From JAPOVO01 sp026708165 (GTDB lineage: Bacteria; Chloroflexota; UBA11872; VXNJ01): 64,000 nt of DNA. The stretch lies in assembly GCA_965208775.1 (NCBI GenBank), contig OZ242360.1, positions 1,798,001 through 1,862,000 on the forward strand, written 5' to 3'. Under the pieces are notes generated by a model, which saw only the letters and a list, made by a program, of their open reading frames with translations, searched no databases and was not told the DNA's origin. Below are positions 52,736 to 60,736 of the stretch, piece after piece. The position numbers were made by a program, and so were the translations under genes. The first letter of the stretch is position 1; each line of letters opens with the position of its first letter.

Positions 52736-54265
52736 CTATTCGACCGGTCGTTTTGAAAATTGCGCGATGGTGCGTGCCAGGCCCTCGATGGTGTGCTCTT
52801 CGGAAACCGCGGTGACCCGCAATTCCAGAGCTTCGGCTGTGGCCGCGGTCGTCGGTCCGATACACGCGATTCTCGTCTTGGCGGAGATGTTGCCGGCCCC
52901 GCCAAGCGCCTTGACCAGCCGGGTGACGGACGATGAGCTTGTGAAGGCGATCCAGTCGACTCCGCCGGACTTCAGCGCCTCGACGCGTTTGGGATCGACC
53001 GCCACCGGAACATTGCGATACGAGGACACTAGACTGACGTCGTGCCCCGCCGCGCCAAGCTCGCGTGCCAGCAGGTCGCGGCCGCCCAACGCCCCGAATA
53101 TCACGATCCGGGAACCTGATTCGAGCTTCTCCAGCAAGGCTTTGGCAAGCGACTCCGACACGTAGCTCTCCGGAATCAGGTCGGGGAGGATCCCTCTTTC
53201 CCGAAGCGCTGCCCCAGTGCCCCGCCCCATTACTGCCACCCGGCACGGTGCGAGTGCGCGAGCGTCCCCGCCGTCCCGCTCGATGATTCCGAAGACGTGA
53301 ACGACCGCGCTGGCGCTGGCGAAGACCACCCAGTCGTGACTCCCGATACCGGCTACCGCGTTGTGCAAACCCGACTCGTCTTCCAGCGGCAGAATCCGTA
53401 TCGTCGGCGTGCCCAGGACGTGCGCGCCGAGCGATCTGAGGCGGGACGAAAGCGCGCCTCTCGAACCTTCGTCGCGCGTCACCATGACGCTGACCCCGTG
53501 GAGCGGACGCCGGCTGATCCAGTCGATGGAATCGGCGAGATCGACGACATTCCCCACGACCACGACCGCCGGCGAGCCGATTCCCGCCTCCGCCGCCTTA
53601 ATAGCGATATCGGCCAAGCTGCCGCGAATCACCCGTTGATCGGGCAGCGTCCCGGACTCGACTACCGCCGCGGGATGCGAGGCTTCAAGCCCGGCCTCCG
53701 CAAGCTCGCCGGCAACCCGGTCCAGCCTGCTCGCGCCCATAAGGACCACGATCGTGTCGCACGAGCGTGCCAGCGAGGTCCAGTCGATGGGAGGCTGGCT
53801 GGGCCGCCGGTGCGCGGTGACGCACGCGAACGACGCGGAAGCGCGGCGGTCGGTAACCGGAATCCCGGCGTACGCGGGCGCGGCGATGGCCGAAGTGACG
53901 CCGGGCACGACCTCGAAATCCACTCCCGCTCCCGCCAGATGCGCGGCCTCTTCACCGCCGCGTCCGAACACGAAGGGATCGCCGCCCTTCAACCGGCATA
54001 CGCGCCTGCCTTCGGATGCCAGATTCACGAGCAGACGATTGATCTCCTCCTGGTCGAGCGCTTGCGATCCCTTGCTCTTCCCAACGTAAATCCGCCGCCG
54101 GGCGGTCGCCATCGCCAGCACGTCGTCGCTGACGAGCCGGTCGTACACGACGACCTCCGCCGTTCGTAGGATCTTGGCCCCGCGAACGGTCAATAGTCCC
54201 GGATCGCCCGGGCCCGCACCGACCAGGTAGACGAAGCCTGACCCCGCTGCCGGATCAGCCGTCAA
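52736..54265 (-). CDS. cobA-hemD: Uroporphyrinogen-III methyltransferase/synthase fusion
   Basis: This 509-residue bifunctional protein has an N-terminal SAM-dependent methyltransferase (VYLVGAGPGDPGLLTVRGA, GGDPFVFGRGGEEA; residues ~10-245) that makes precorrin-2. Its C-terminal uroporphyrinogen-III synthase (residues ~255-505) closes the tetrapyrrole ring. The start is TTG with GGAG six bases upstream, inside the end of hemC (11-base overlap). Such fusions are known in several phyla. Confidence 0.92.
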   Translation of the reverse strand: MTADPAAGSGFVYLVGAGPGDPGLLTVRGAKILRTAEVVVYDRLVSDDVLAMATARRRIYVGKSKGSQALDQEEINRLLVNLASEGRRVCRLKGGDPFVFGRGGEEAAHLAGAGVDFEVVPGVTSAIAAPAYAGIPVTDRRASASFACVTAHRRPSQPPIDWTSLARSCDTIVVLMGASRLDRVAGELAEAGLEASHPAAVVESGTLPDQRVIRGSLADIAIKAAEAGIGSPAVVVVGNVVDLADSIDWISRRPLHGVSVMVTRDEGSRGALSSRLRSLGAHVLGTPTIRILPLEDESGLHNAVAGIGSHDWVVFASASAVVHVFGIIERDGGDARALAPCRVAVMGRGTGAALRERGILPDLIPESYVSESLAKALLEKLESGSRIVIFGALGGRDLLARELGAAGHDVSLVSSYRNVPVAVDPKRVEALKSGGVDWIAFTSSSSVTRLVKALGGAGNISAKTRIACIGPTTAATAEALELRVTAVSEEHTIEGLARTIAQFSKRPVE

Positions 54266-55154
54266 TTCCGGCTCCGGCCAAGACTGTCTCGGCGGCCCGC
54301 CGCCCGATGTCGGCGGCGAAGCCCGGCGCGTCAGTCACGGTTGTGGTGGTTGCCGTCTCGCCGTATATGCTCGCCCGAAGTTCGAGCCGCCCGTTGGCAA
54401 CGGTGGCCAGCGCCCCGGCAGGCTGCCGGCAGCCCCCGCCCAGGACTTCCAGAAACGCGCGCTCGGCGGTTATGCAAGCCCGCAGATCGGAGTCGTCCAG
54501 CCGTCTCAGGAGCTCGGTAGCCTCGTCATCGGACTGGCGGGTCTCTACGGCCAGCGCCCCCTGTCCCGGCGCGGGCAAAAACGCCAGGGAGTTGAGTCTT
54601 TCGCTGATCCGATTTTCCAACTGAAGTCGAATGAGTCCGGCGCAGGCGAGGACCGCGGCGTCGATCTCGCCGTCGTCGAGTTTGCGGACGCGGGTCTCCA
54701 CGTTCCCGCGCAGCGGCTCTACGATCAGGTCCTTGCGAACCAGCTTTATCTGGGCCGCGCGGCGCGGGCTGCCGGTGCCCACGCTTGCGCCCGCCGGAAG
54801 CTCCCGGAGAGTGGAACCGTCTCGGGACACAAGCGCGTCCCACGGATCCTCTCTGGCTGGAACGGCGGCCAGCTCGATGCCCGGAGTGCCTTTTACCGGC
54901 AGGTCCTTGAGGCTGTGCACGGCAACGTCCACGACGCCGTCGAGCAGCGCCTTCTGGATTCGGCTGGTGAACACGCCCACGCCCAGAGCGCCCGTGAGTG
55001 GAGCGTCGGGCCGCTCGTCGCCAAGACTCGACAGCTCTACGATCTCAACGTCGATGTCGGGCTCATTTCGGCGTAGGAGGTCGGCCACCAGCCGCGTCTG
55101 CGCCAGGGCCAGCCGGCTCCGCCGCGTGCCGATTCGGAGCCTTCGAGCGCTCAC
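54255..55154 (-). CDS. hemC: Hydroxymethylbilane synthase
   Basis: This enzyme of about 299 residues polymerises four porphobilinogens. N-terminal RIGTRRSRLALAQTRLVADL, the conserved VHSLKDLPV, and the dipyrromethane-binding Cys in GGGCRQPAGA are present. I chose the GTG at 55154, where the normal N-terminus begins and GAGG lies at about eight bases; a longer frame reaches 55214. It leads the minus-strand tetrapyrrole operon. Confidence 0.93.
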   Translation of the reverse strand: MSARRLRIGTRRSRLALAQTRLVADLLRRNEPDIDVEIVELSSLGDERPDAPLTGALGVGVFTSRIQKALLDGVVDVAVHSLKDLPVKGTPGIELAAVPAREDPWDALVSRDGSTLRELPAGASVGTGSPRRAAQIKLVRKDLIVEPLRGNVETRVRKLDDGEIDAAVLACAGLIRLQLENRISERLNSLAFLPAPGQGALAVETRQSDDEATELLRRLDDSDLRACITAERAFLEVLGGGCRQPAGALATVANGRLELRASIYGETATTTTVTDAPGFAADIGRRAAETVLAGAGIDG

Positions 55155-55422
55155 GCCTTCAGCCTCGCAAGCGGTGACGCGCCAGGTCCCGCCCCTCGCC
55201 AAACATGAAGCCATCCCGCCATGTCGCGGCGACCGCCGCCGTGTAGCTTCCTCTAGCGTCTTGAAGCCGCATTGGTTACTGTGTACTTAGCCTAGTGATT
55301 TACTTGGAATTGCGCCGGGAGATTCTGCGGAACCGGCACGCTCAAGATAAACTTGGCATCTAGCTAATAGCAACGGTGAGATTCATCGAATCGACCGCTC
55401 AAGTCGGGTGAGGGAAACCGAA

Positions 55423-57198
55423 ATGGCAATCGCTCAGCAGGAAACGCCGGGACGCGTAATCCCGATCCTCGAATCCGAGTTCTCCGATTTCGAGACGGAG
55501 GCCCTTGAGTTCCTCCGCGGAAACCGCGTGGAAGAGAACTTCATCGGTTTCCGGCTCAAGCAAGGCGTCTACGGGCAGCGCCAGCCCGCCAGGCAGATGA
55601 TTCGCGTCAAGCTGCCGTTCGGAGGCGTGGCCGCCGACCAGCTCGACGTCTTCGCCGAAGTCGCCGAGCGCTTCGTGCCGCTCCGCAAAGGTCACATCAC
55701 CACGCGGGAGAACATCCAGTACCATCACGTCCCGCTTCCGCTGGCGACCGAGGCCCTGAAGCTCATGGCCGAGGTGGGCCTCTCCACCCGCGAAGCCTGC
55801 GGCAACACCGTGCGCAACGTCACCGGCGACCCTTGGGCCGGGATTTGCGACGACGAGCCGTTCGACGTCACTCCCTACGCGGGCGCGTTCATTCGCTACT
55901 TCGTCCGCAATCCGCTGACCCAGCTGCTACCCCGCAAGTTCAAGGTAGCCTTTACGTCGTCCGAAGCCGACCGCTCGATAACCGGAATTCACGACCTGGG
56001 CTTCATCCCCAAGCTGCGGCCGCTCAACGGAAAGTCGGAAAAGGGCTTTCAGATAGTCACCGGCGGCGGCCTCTCGATCATGGCCAAGCACGCCATGGTC
56101 CTCTACGACTTCGTGCCGATGGACGAGTACCTGCGGGTTTCCGAGGCGGTCCTCCGCATCTTCGAGCGGTCGGACGAACTCAGGCGAAACCGCTCCAAGG
56201 CCCGGATCAAGTTTCTCGTTCACAAGGTCGGAATCGACAAGTTCCGTTCGATGGTCGACGCCGAGCTCGAGGGCGAATGGGCGCGCAAGGAGATTCCGCT
56301 CGACGACCTGCTCTACTTCGACGACGAGCAGGCCGACGCCTCCGATCCCGACCCGCGTCCGTCGGAGCCGTCCTCTGAGGACGCCGACGCGTTCGGCAAG
56401 TTCCTTGAAACCAACGTCACGCCCCAGGTCCAGGTGGGCTACTCGGCCATCGAGGTAAAGGTCTTTCGCGGCGACCTCAGTCCCGAGCAGTTCAGGGGCC
56501 TTGCCCAAATCCTGCGGGACTACGGCGCCGGACGGGCGCGCATGACCCCCGGACAAAACATCGTCCTGCGCTGGATCCCCACGCGGCAGGTCTACGATGT
56601 CTGGAAAGAGCTGCGCAAGCTCGACCTGGCCGACAGCGGGGCGTTCGAGATCGAAGACGTCGTCACCTGCCCCGGCACGGATAGCTGCAAGCTTGGAATC
56701 ACCAGCTCGATGGGACTCAACACCGCCATCAGCGAAAAGCTCGCCGAAATGAAGATCACTGACCCGCTCACGCGCAGCATCCTGATAAACGCGAGCGGCT
56801 GCCCCAACTCCTGCGGCCAGCACCACATCGCCGAGATCGGATTCCACGGCGCCGCCATGAAGTCCAGCGGCAAGCAGATCCCGGCCTACCACGTACTCCT
56901 GGCAGGCCATCGCCGCAACGGCGATCTGCGGCTCGGCACGCTCATAAGATCGCGGCTGCCCGCAAAAAGGGTCCCGCAGGCCCTCGAGCGGATCATCCGC
57001 TTCTACGAGGAGCACCGTGAAGAAGGCGAGCACTTCAACGAATTCTTCGACCGCACCGGCAAGAAGCGGTTCGAGGAGGTCCTCAAAGACCTGACCCTGC
57101 CGCCGGAGTATTCGGAAGAGTCCGAGCCTACGTTTATCGACTGGGAGCGCGACCAGCACTACGTGCTGGAACGCGGCGAAGGAGAGTGCGCCGTCTAG
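55423..57198 (+). CDS. Siroheme sulfite/nitrite reductase
   Basis: This protein of about 591 residues reduces sulfite or nitrite with six electrons, using siroheme coupled to a 4Fe-4S cluster. Both cluster motifs are visible near the C-terminal half: CPGTDSCKLGIT and NASGCPNSCGQHH. Ferredoxin-like repeats cover residues ~55-125 and ~330-400. The ATG at 55423 follows GAGGGA at good spacing; a GTG at 55408 is an alternative. It is divergent from hemC and upstream of two siroheme-forming enzymes. Sulfite versus nitrite cannot be decided. Confidence 0.9.
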   Translation: MAIAQQETPGRVIPILESEFSDFETEALEFLRGNRVEENFIGFRLKQGVYGQRQPARQMIRVKLPFGGVAADQLDVFAEVAERFVPLRKGHITTRENIQYHHVPLPLATEALKLMAEVGLSTREACGNTVRNVTGDPWAGICDDEPFDVTPYAGAFIRYFVRNPLTQLLPRKFKVAFTSSEADRSITGIHDLGFIPKLRPLNGKSEKGFQIVTGGGLSIMAKHAMVLYDFVPMDEYLRVSEAVLRIFERSDELRRNRSKARIKFLVHKVGIDKFRSMVDAELEGEWARKEIPLDDLLYFDDEQADASDPDPRPSEPSSEDADAFGKFLETNVTPQVQVGYSAIEVKVFRGDLSPEQFRGLAQILRDYGAGRARMTPGQNIVLRWIPTRQVYDVWKELRKLDLADSGAFEIEDVVTCPGTDSCKLGITSSMGLNTAISEKLAEMKITDPLTRSILINASGCPNSCGQHHIAEIGFHGAAMKSSGKQIPAYHVLLAGHRRNGDLRLGTLIRSRLPAKRVPQALERIIRFYEEHREEGEHFNEFFDRTGKKRFEEVLKDLTLPPEYSEESEPTFIDWERDQHYVLERGEGECAV

Positions 57199-57220
57199 CG
57201 CGCTGACTATATCGCTGTCG

Positions 57221-57402
57221 TCATTCCGGACTTGATCCGGAATCCAGAGATCGGGATTCGCCCCCTCTCCCTTGAGGGGAGAGGGTTGGGGTGAGGGTGT
57301 TGATCCGCGTGTCAAGACTGTGCACGCCGGATTCCAGTCCCCCAAGCCGTCATTCCCGCGAAAGAACGTCACCCAGTACCCCGATACGGGGCGGGAATCC
57401 AG
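57221..57402. repeat. Cluster of REP-like palindromes
   Basis: Three elements fill this gap. At 57221-57248, TCATTCCGGA and TCCGGAATCCAGA arms face each other. At 57263-57285, CCCTCTCC and GGAGAGGG arms form a hairpin followed by TTGGGGTGAGGG. At 57349-57364 and 57391-57402, the halves GTCATTCCCGCGAAAG and GCGGGAATCCAG are split by a 26-base insertion. These types are widespread intergenic repeats in many bacterial genomes. Confidence 0.65.
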
Positions 57403-57479
57403 TCCGCACGGTAACTTAAGACTAGGCCGCCGTTTGATTCGGCCGCCGCTAATGCCGACTCCGATTTGAGGCGATTGCG

Positions 57480-58139
57480 ATGCCCGAGCCGAGGATTTTC
57501 TTCCCCGTAGCGCTGAACTTCGCCAACTGGCCCTGCACCATAGTCGGCGGCGGCGACGAGGCGGAGTTCAAGACGCGAATCTTCAACCAGTTCGAAAAGG
57601 TCCCGACGGTCATCGCCGAAAGCTTCACTCCCGGACTCGAAGCCATCGCCGAATCCGGTGGTGCAAACCTCGTTCGCAGCGCCTACTCTCCCAAGCTGCT
57701 GGAAGGGGCCAAGGTCGTCCTGGCGTGCACCGAGGACGACGAGCTCGACCTGGCCATCGGCCGGGACGCGCGTGCCAGGGGAATGCTCTTCAACATGGTC
57801 GATAACGCCGAGGTGTCTGACTTCATCGCCTCGTCGTTCGTGCGCCGGGGCAACATAACCGTCAACGTGATGACCGACGCGCTGAGTCCCGCGTTCGCGA
57901 ACTCGGTCCGCGACAAGATCGCCGCGATGCTGGAAACCGGCTACCAGGACTACCTGGAGTTCTTCGTCGAGACCAAGGAGCGCATCAATACCCTCACCGA
58001 CGACCTGCGCGTCAAGAAGAAGGTCTGGCGGGAGCTTGTCGCGCTGGGCCTCCTGGACACAATCGAGGCCGAAGGCAGGGACGCGGCGGCCGAGCAGGTC
58101 GAGCACGTGCTCGACCGCCACTTCGACCTTGATCCCTGA
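57480..58139 (+). CDS. Siroheme synthase-like, precorrin-2 dehydrogenase family (copy 1)
   Basis: This 219-residue protein of the SirC/Met8/CysG-N family oxidises precorrin-2 to sirohydrochlorin and, in some members, inserts iron. The NAD motif is TIVGGGDEAEFKTR and the catalytic-Asp region is LFNMVDNAEVSDFIASS. The usual TGG.SP substrate loop reads VMTDALSPAFAN, more divergent than in copy 2. The gene lies 280 bases after the siroheme reductase it likely serves. Confidence 0.8.
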   Translation: MPEPRIFFPVALNFANWPCTIVGGGDEAEFKTRIFNQFEKVPTVIAESFTPGLEAIAESGGANLVRSAYSPKLLEGAKVVLACTEDDELDLAIGRDARARGMLFNMVDNAEVSDFIASSFVRRGNITVNVMTDALSPAFANSVRDKIAAMLETGYQDYLEFFVETKERINTLTDDLRVKKKVWRELVALGLLDTIEAEGRDAAAEQVEHVLDRHFDLDP

Positions 58140-58202
58140 CTCGCCGCGCGCAGGCAAATGCCGTCCATTCCGATACCGCTGTCATGCCGGCCCCTTTTGT
58201 CC

Positions 58203-58500
58203 GTCATTCCCGCGAAAGCGGGAATCCAGAGAGGGCGGTGGGTGCCCTCAATCCGTCAACCGCAAGCCCCCCTGATATGCCGATACCCCAACTGTCATTC
58301 CGAGCGAAGTCGAGGAATCTATCCCAGTCCTCCCCCGTGTCATACCGGCCCGTCGATTCGTCATTGCTGGTCTGTCTACTCGTCATTCCGGCGAAAGCCG
58401 GAATCCAGAGGGGGTGGGGCGCCGGCGGCCCGACCCCCGGTAGCCAGACCCTGATCTCTTGTCGCCATCATCCGTCATTCCCGCGAAAGCGGGAATCCAG
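58203..58500. repeat. Four REP-like palindromes between siroheme genes
   Basis: Copies lie at 58203-58230 and 58474-58500 (GTCATTCCCGCGAAAGCG continuing into GGAATCCAG), 58293-58320 (GTCATTCCGAGCGAAGTC continuing into GAGGAATCT) and 58382-58411 (GTCATTCCGGCGAAAGCC continuing into GGAATCCAG). They share the GTCATTCC head and GGAATC tail with different stems. No gene is found in 58140-58548. Confidence 0.75.
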
Positions 58501-58548
58501 ACTTATTGCCTTACGACTACCCGATCCAGCGGAATCAAGTGACCGCGA

Positions 58549-59208
58549 TTGACTGAGCAGCCTCGCCGCTATCCCATCTCCCTCAACCTCGAACGCCTCC
58601 GGTGCGTCGTCGTCGGGGCGGGACGCGTCGGCGAACGAAAGGCCATCGGACTGGTAAAGGCGGGAGCCAAGCCGCTGGTCGTCGGTCTCCGGGCCTCGAC
58701 CGGAGTTCAAGAGCTGGCCCGCTCCGGCAAGATTCGACTCCTCGAAACGGAGTACCGGCCCGACCTGCTCCAAGGCGCGGCGCTCGTCTTCGCCGCCACC
58801 GACAATCCGGCACTCAACGCCCGCGTGGCGGCGGACGCCCGGTCCTTCGGCGCGCTGGTCAATCTGGCGGACGATCCGGCAGGCTCGGATTTCGCCAACG
58901 TCGGCGAGATCGCGTCCGGCGGCGTTCTCATAACCGTCGGCACCGGCGGCAGAAGTCCGGCCTTCGCCAGGGCGCTCCGTAAGCGTCTGCAAGCCTCGCT
59001 GCCGGTCGATCTGGACACTCAGCTTGAGCACTTCGAGCGCTGGCGGGCCGAGATCGAATCGCGCCTCGACTCCCCCGAAGACCGCCGCCGCGTCTGGACC
59101 GAGCTCGAAAACCGCGGCCTCTACGCGACCCTCGACCGCCACGGCCCCGCCGCCGCCAACCGCCTCGTCTCCGAATGCATCCACGCTGCGCTAGCCGAAA
59201 GTGGGTAG
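58549..59208 (+). CDS. Siroheme synthase-like, precorrin-2 dehydrogenase family (copy 2)
   Basis: This 219-residue paralogue of 57480-58139 has a classic SirC layout: RCVVVGAGRVGERKAIGLVK, LVNLADDPAGSDFANVG with the catalytic Asp, and VGTGGRSPAFARALRKRL. The start is TTG. Keeping two copies next to the reductase suggests either divided dehydrogenase and ferrochelatase roles or redundancy. Confidence 0.85.
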   Translation: MTEQPRRYPISLNLERLRCVVVGAGRVGERKAIGLVKAGAKPLVVGLRASTGVQELARSGKIRLLETEYRPDLLQGAALVFAATDNPALNARVAADARSFGALVNLADDPAGSDFANVGEIASGGVLITVGTGGRSPAFARALRKRLQASLPVDLDTQLEHFERWRAEIESRLDSPEDRRRVWTELENRGLYATLDRHGPAAANRLVSECIHAALAESG

Positions 59209-59308
59209 TGTCTAATCAAACGATGCACTCAAATGAGCGTTCGGCGCCGGTGCTACGCGGCTCTGCCTTAACCGGTCGTCGATACAGAGAAGCGCATCAT
59301 GTATGTCA

Positions 59309-59354
59309 TTGACGGTACGCCGCCCTCCTACTATCATTCACCCTATGGGTGAAT
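59309..59354 (+). promoter_or_regulatory. Promoter and operator of the higBA operon
   Basis: The -35 box is TTGACG (59309-59314), followed by a 17-base spacer and the -10 box TATCAT (59332-59337). A perfect palindrome with arms ATTCACCC and GGGTGAAT (59336-59354) covers the predicted transcription start and ends one base before the GTG of higB. The layout fits repression by the HigA antitoxin and gives a nearly leaderless mRNA. Confidence 0.65.
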
Positions 59355-59355
59355 A

Positions 59356-59655
59356 GTGGAAGTCTCCTTCCGAACCAATCGCCTTGGGCGGAATTATCGG
59401 GAGTCGGCCAGGGCGGTTCGAGAATGGGGGCCGGGCGTTGGGCGGAAGTACGTCACGCGAATAAATCAACTCTACGCGGCGAGGGACTTCCAGGAAGCGG
59501 GCAACATACGGTCGATGCGCCTGCATCCTTTGAAGGGATCGCGGAAGGGAGAGCTGTCGATCTACCTGACCGGCAGATGGCGCCTCATCGTGACCAGGGG
59601 TGAGACGGAAGAACACGTAATAGTGGAGGAAGTGAGCAATCATTATGGCGACTAG
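59356..59655 (+). CDS. higB: HigB-like toxin (RelE superfamily)
   Basis: This 99-residue protein follows the 'killer' HigB pattern: RLHPLKGSRKGELSIYLTGR and WRLIVTRG, ending with EEVSNHYGD. Such toxins cleave mRNA on ribosomes. The toxin precedes the antitoxin, as in HigBA systems, with an 11-base overlap. The GTG start lies one base after the operator palindrome. Confidence 0.85.
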   Translation: MEVSFRTNRLGRNYRESARAVREWGPGVGRKYVTRINQLYAARDFQEAGNIRSMRLHPLKGSRKGELSIYLTGRWRLIVTRGETEEHVIVEEVSNHYGD

Positions 59656-60736
59656 CGACGCGCGCGTCCTGTCGGACATGCCGATTCCCCCGGGCGAGAT
59701 ACTCGAGGAAGAAATCGAAGCCCGCGGGATGACCCAGAAGGAGCTGGCGGCCCGGCTCGGCAGGCCGGCGCAGGCGATAAACGAGATCATCAAGGCCAAG
59801 AAGGCCATCACTCCGCACACCGCAATCGGCCTCGGCAAGGTGCTGGGAATCAGCCCCCAATACTGGATGACCCTTGAAGCTGACTACCGCATGGCCCTGG
59901 AGATGAACCGCGAACGGGAAGCGCTCAAAGCCGGCGAGAAATGGCTGGACGAATACCCGATCAGGGAAATCATCAAGCGGGGCTGGATAAAAGCCGGGCG
60001 TGACCGCGCCGGCCGGTTGAATGCGCTGATGAGCTTCCTGGGAGTGGCGGTCGCCGAGCCGCGGGCGTACCAGCAGGCCGTGGGATTTCGGATTACCGAG
60101 GCGGCGGGGCGAAAGGTCTCTCTGGGCGCTCTGGCGGTCTGGCTCCGCAAGGGCGAGCTTGACGCGCAAGACATTGATACCGCCGACTACGACGAGCGGG
60201 CCTTCCGCCGAGCTCTCGCCCGGATCCGGGGCATGACCGGGCGGGCACCCGAAGAGTTCATACCCGAAATATCAGACCTCTGCGCGGAGGCCGGAGTCGC
60301 GTTCTGCATGGTCCGGGAGCTGCCGAAGAGCGGAGCCAACGGCGCCACGCGCTGGCTGACCGACCGCAAGGCAATGATCCAGATGAGCCTCCGGCACAAG
60401 TGGGCCGACATCTTCTGGTTCACGTTCTTCCACGAGGCGTGTCATCTGCTCAAGCACCGCACCCAGCGCCGGATCGTGATCGACGGACTCGACCCGGACC
60501 CGAACATGGCGCGGATCGAAGAAGAGGCCGACCGGTTCGCAAGGGATTTCCTGATCGAACCCGACGCATGGGACGGCTTCTGCGACCGGGACTGCTTCAC
60601 GGCGGAATCTGTCAACGAGTTCGCGGGAGCGGTCGACATAGCCCCGTTCGTAGTCGTCGGGCGGCTGCAGAAGGAAAAACGGATAGGCTACAACCTGCTT
60701 ACCGACCTGAAACCGCGTTACGAGTGGTCAGCCTGA
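59645..60736 (+). CDS. higA: HigA-like antitoxin with ImmA/IrrE peptidase domain
   Basis: This 363-residue protein has an Xre-type helix-turn-helix (IPPGEILEEEIEARGMTQKE ... LAARLGRPAQAINEI, residues ~13-75) fused to a zinc-metallopeptidase domain of the ImmA/IrrE type (WFTFFHEACHLLKH, with the third ligand region RIEEEADRFARDFLI). Long HigA forms like this repress their operon, and the peptidase part may make regulation signal-dependent. The gene overlaps the methyltransferase gene by 13 bases. Confidence 0.85.
   Translation: MATSDARVLSDMPIPPGEILEEEIEARGMTQKELAARLGRPAQAINEIIKAKKAITPHTAIGLGKVLGISPQYWMTLEADYRMALEMNREREALKAGEKWLDEYPIREIIKRGWIKAGRDRAGRLNALMSFLGVAVAEPRAYQQAVGFRITEAAGRKVSLGALAVWLRKGELDAQDIDTADYDERAFRRALARIRGMTGRAPEEFIPEISDLCAEAGVAFCMVRELPKSGANGATRWLTDRKAMIQMSLRHKWADIFWFTFFHEACHLLKHRTQRRIVIDGLDPDPNMARIEEEADRFARDFLIEPDAWDGFCDRDCFTAESVNEFAGAVDIAPFVVVGRLQKEKRIGYNLLTDLKPRYEWSA

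Noticed and set aside
57221..58500. CRISPR array
   Set aside because: Repeats are irregularly spaced, differ in stem sequence and are self-complementary; there are no regular spacers and no cas genes.
60400..60723. N-terminal extension of the methyltransferase frame (to 1090 residues)
   Set aside because: It overlaps the peptidase domain of HigA in another frame and has a biased, motif-free composition.
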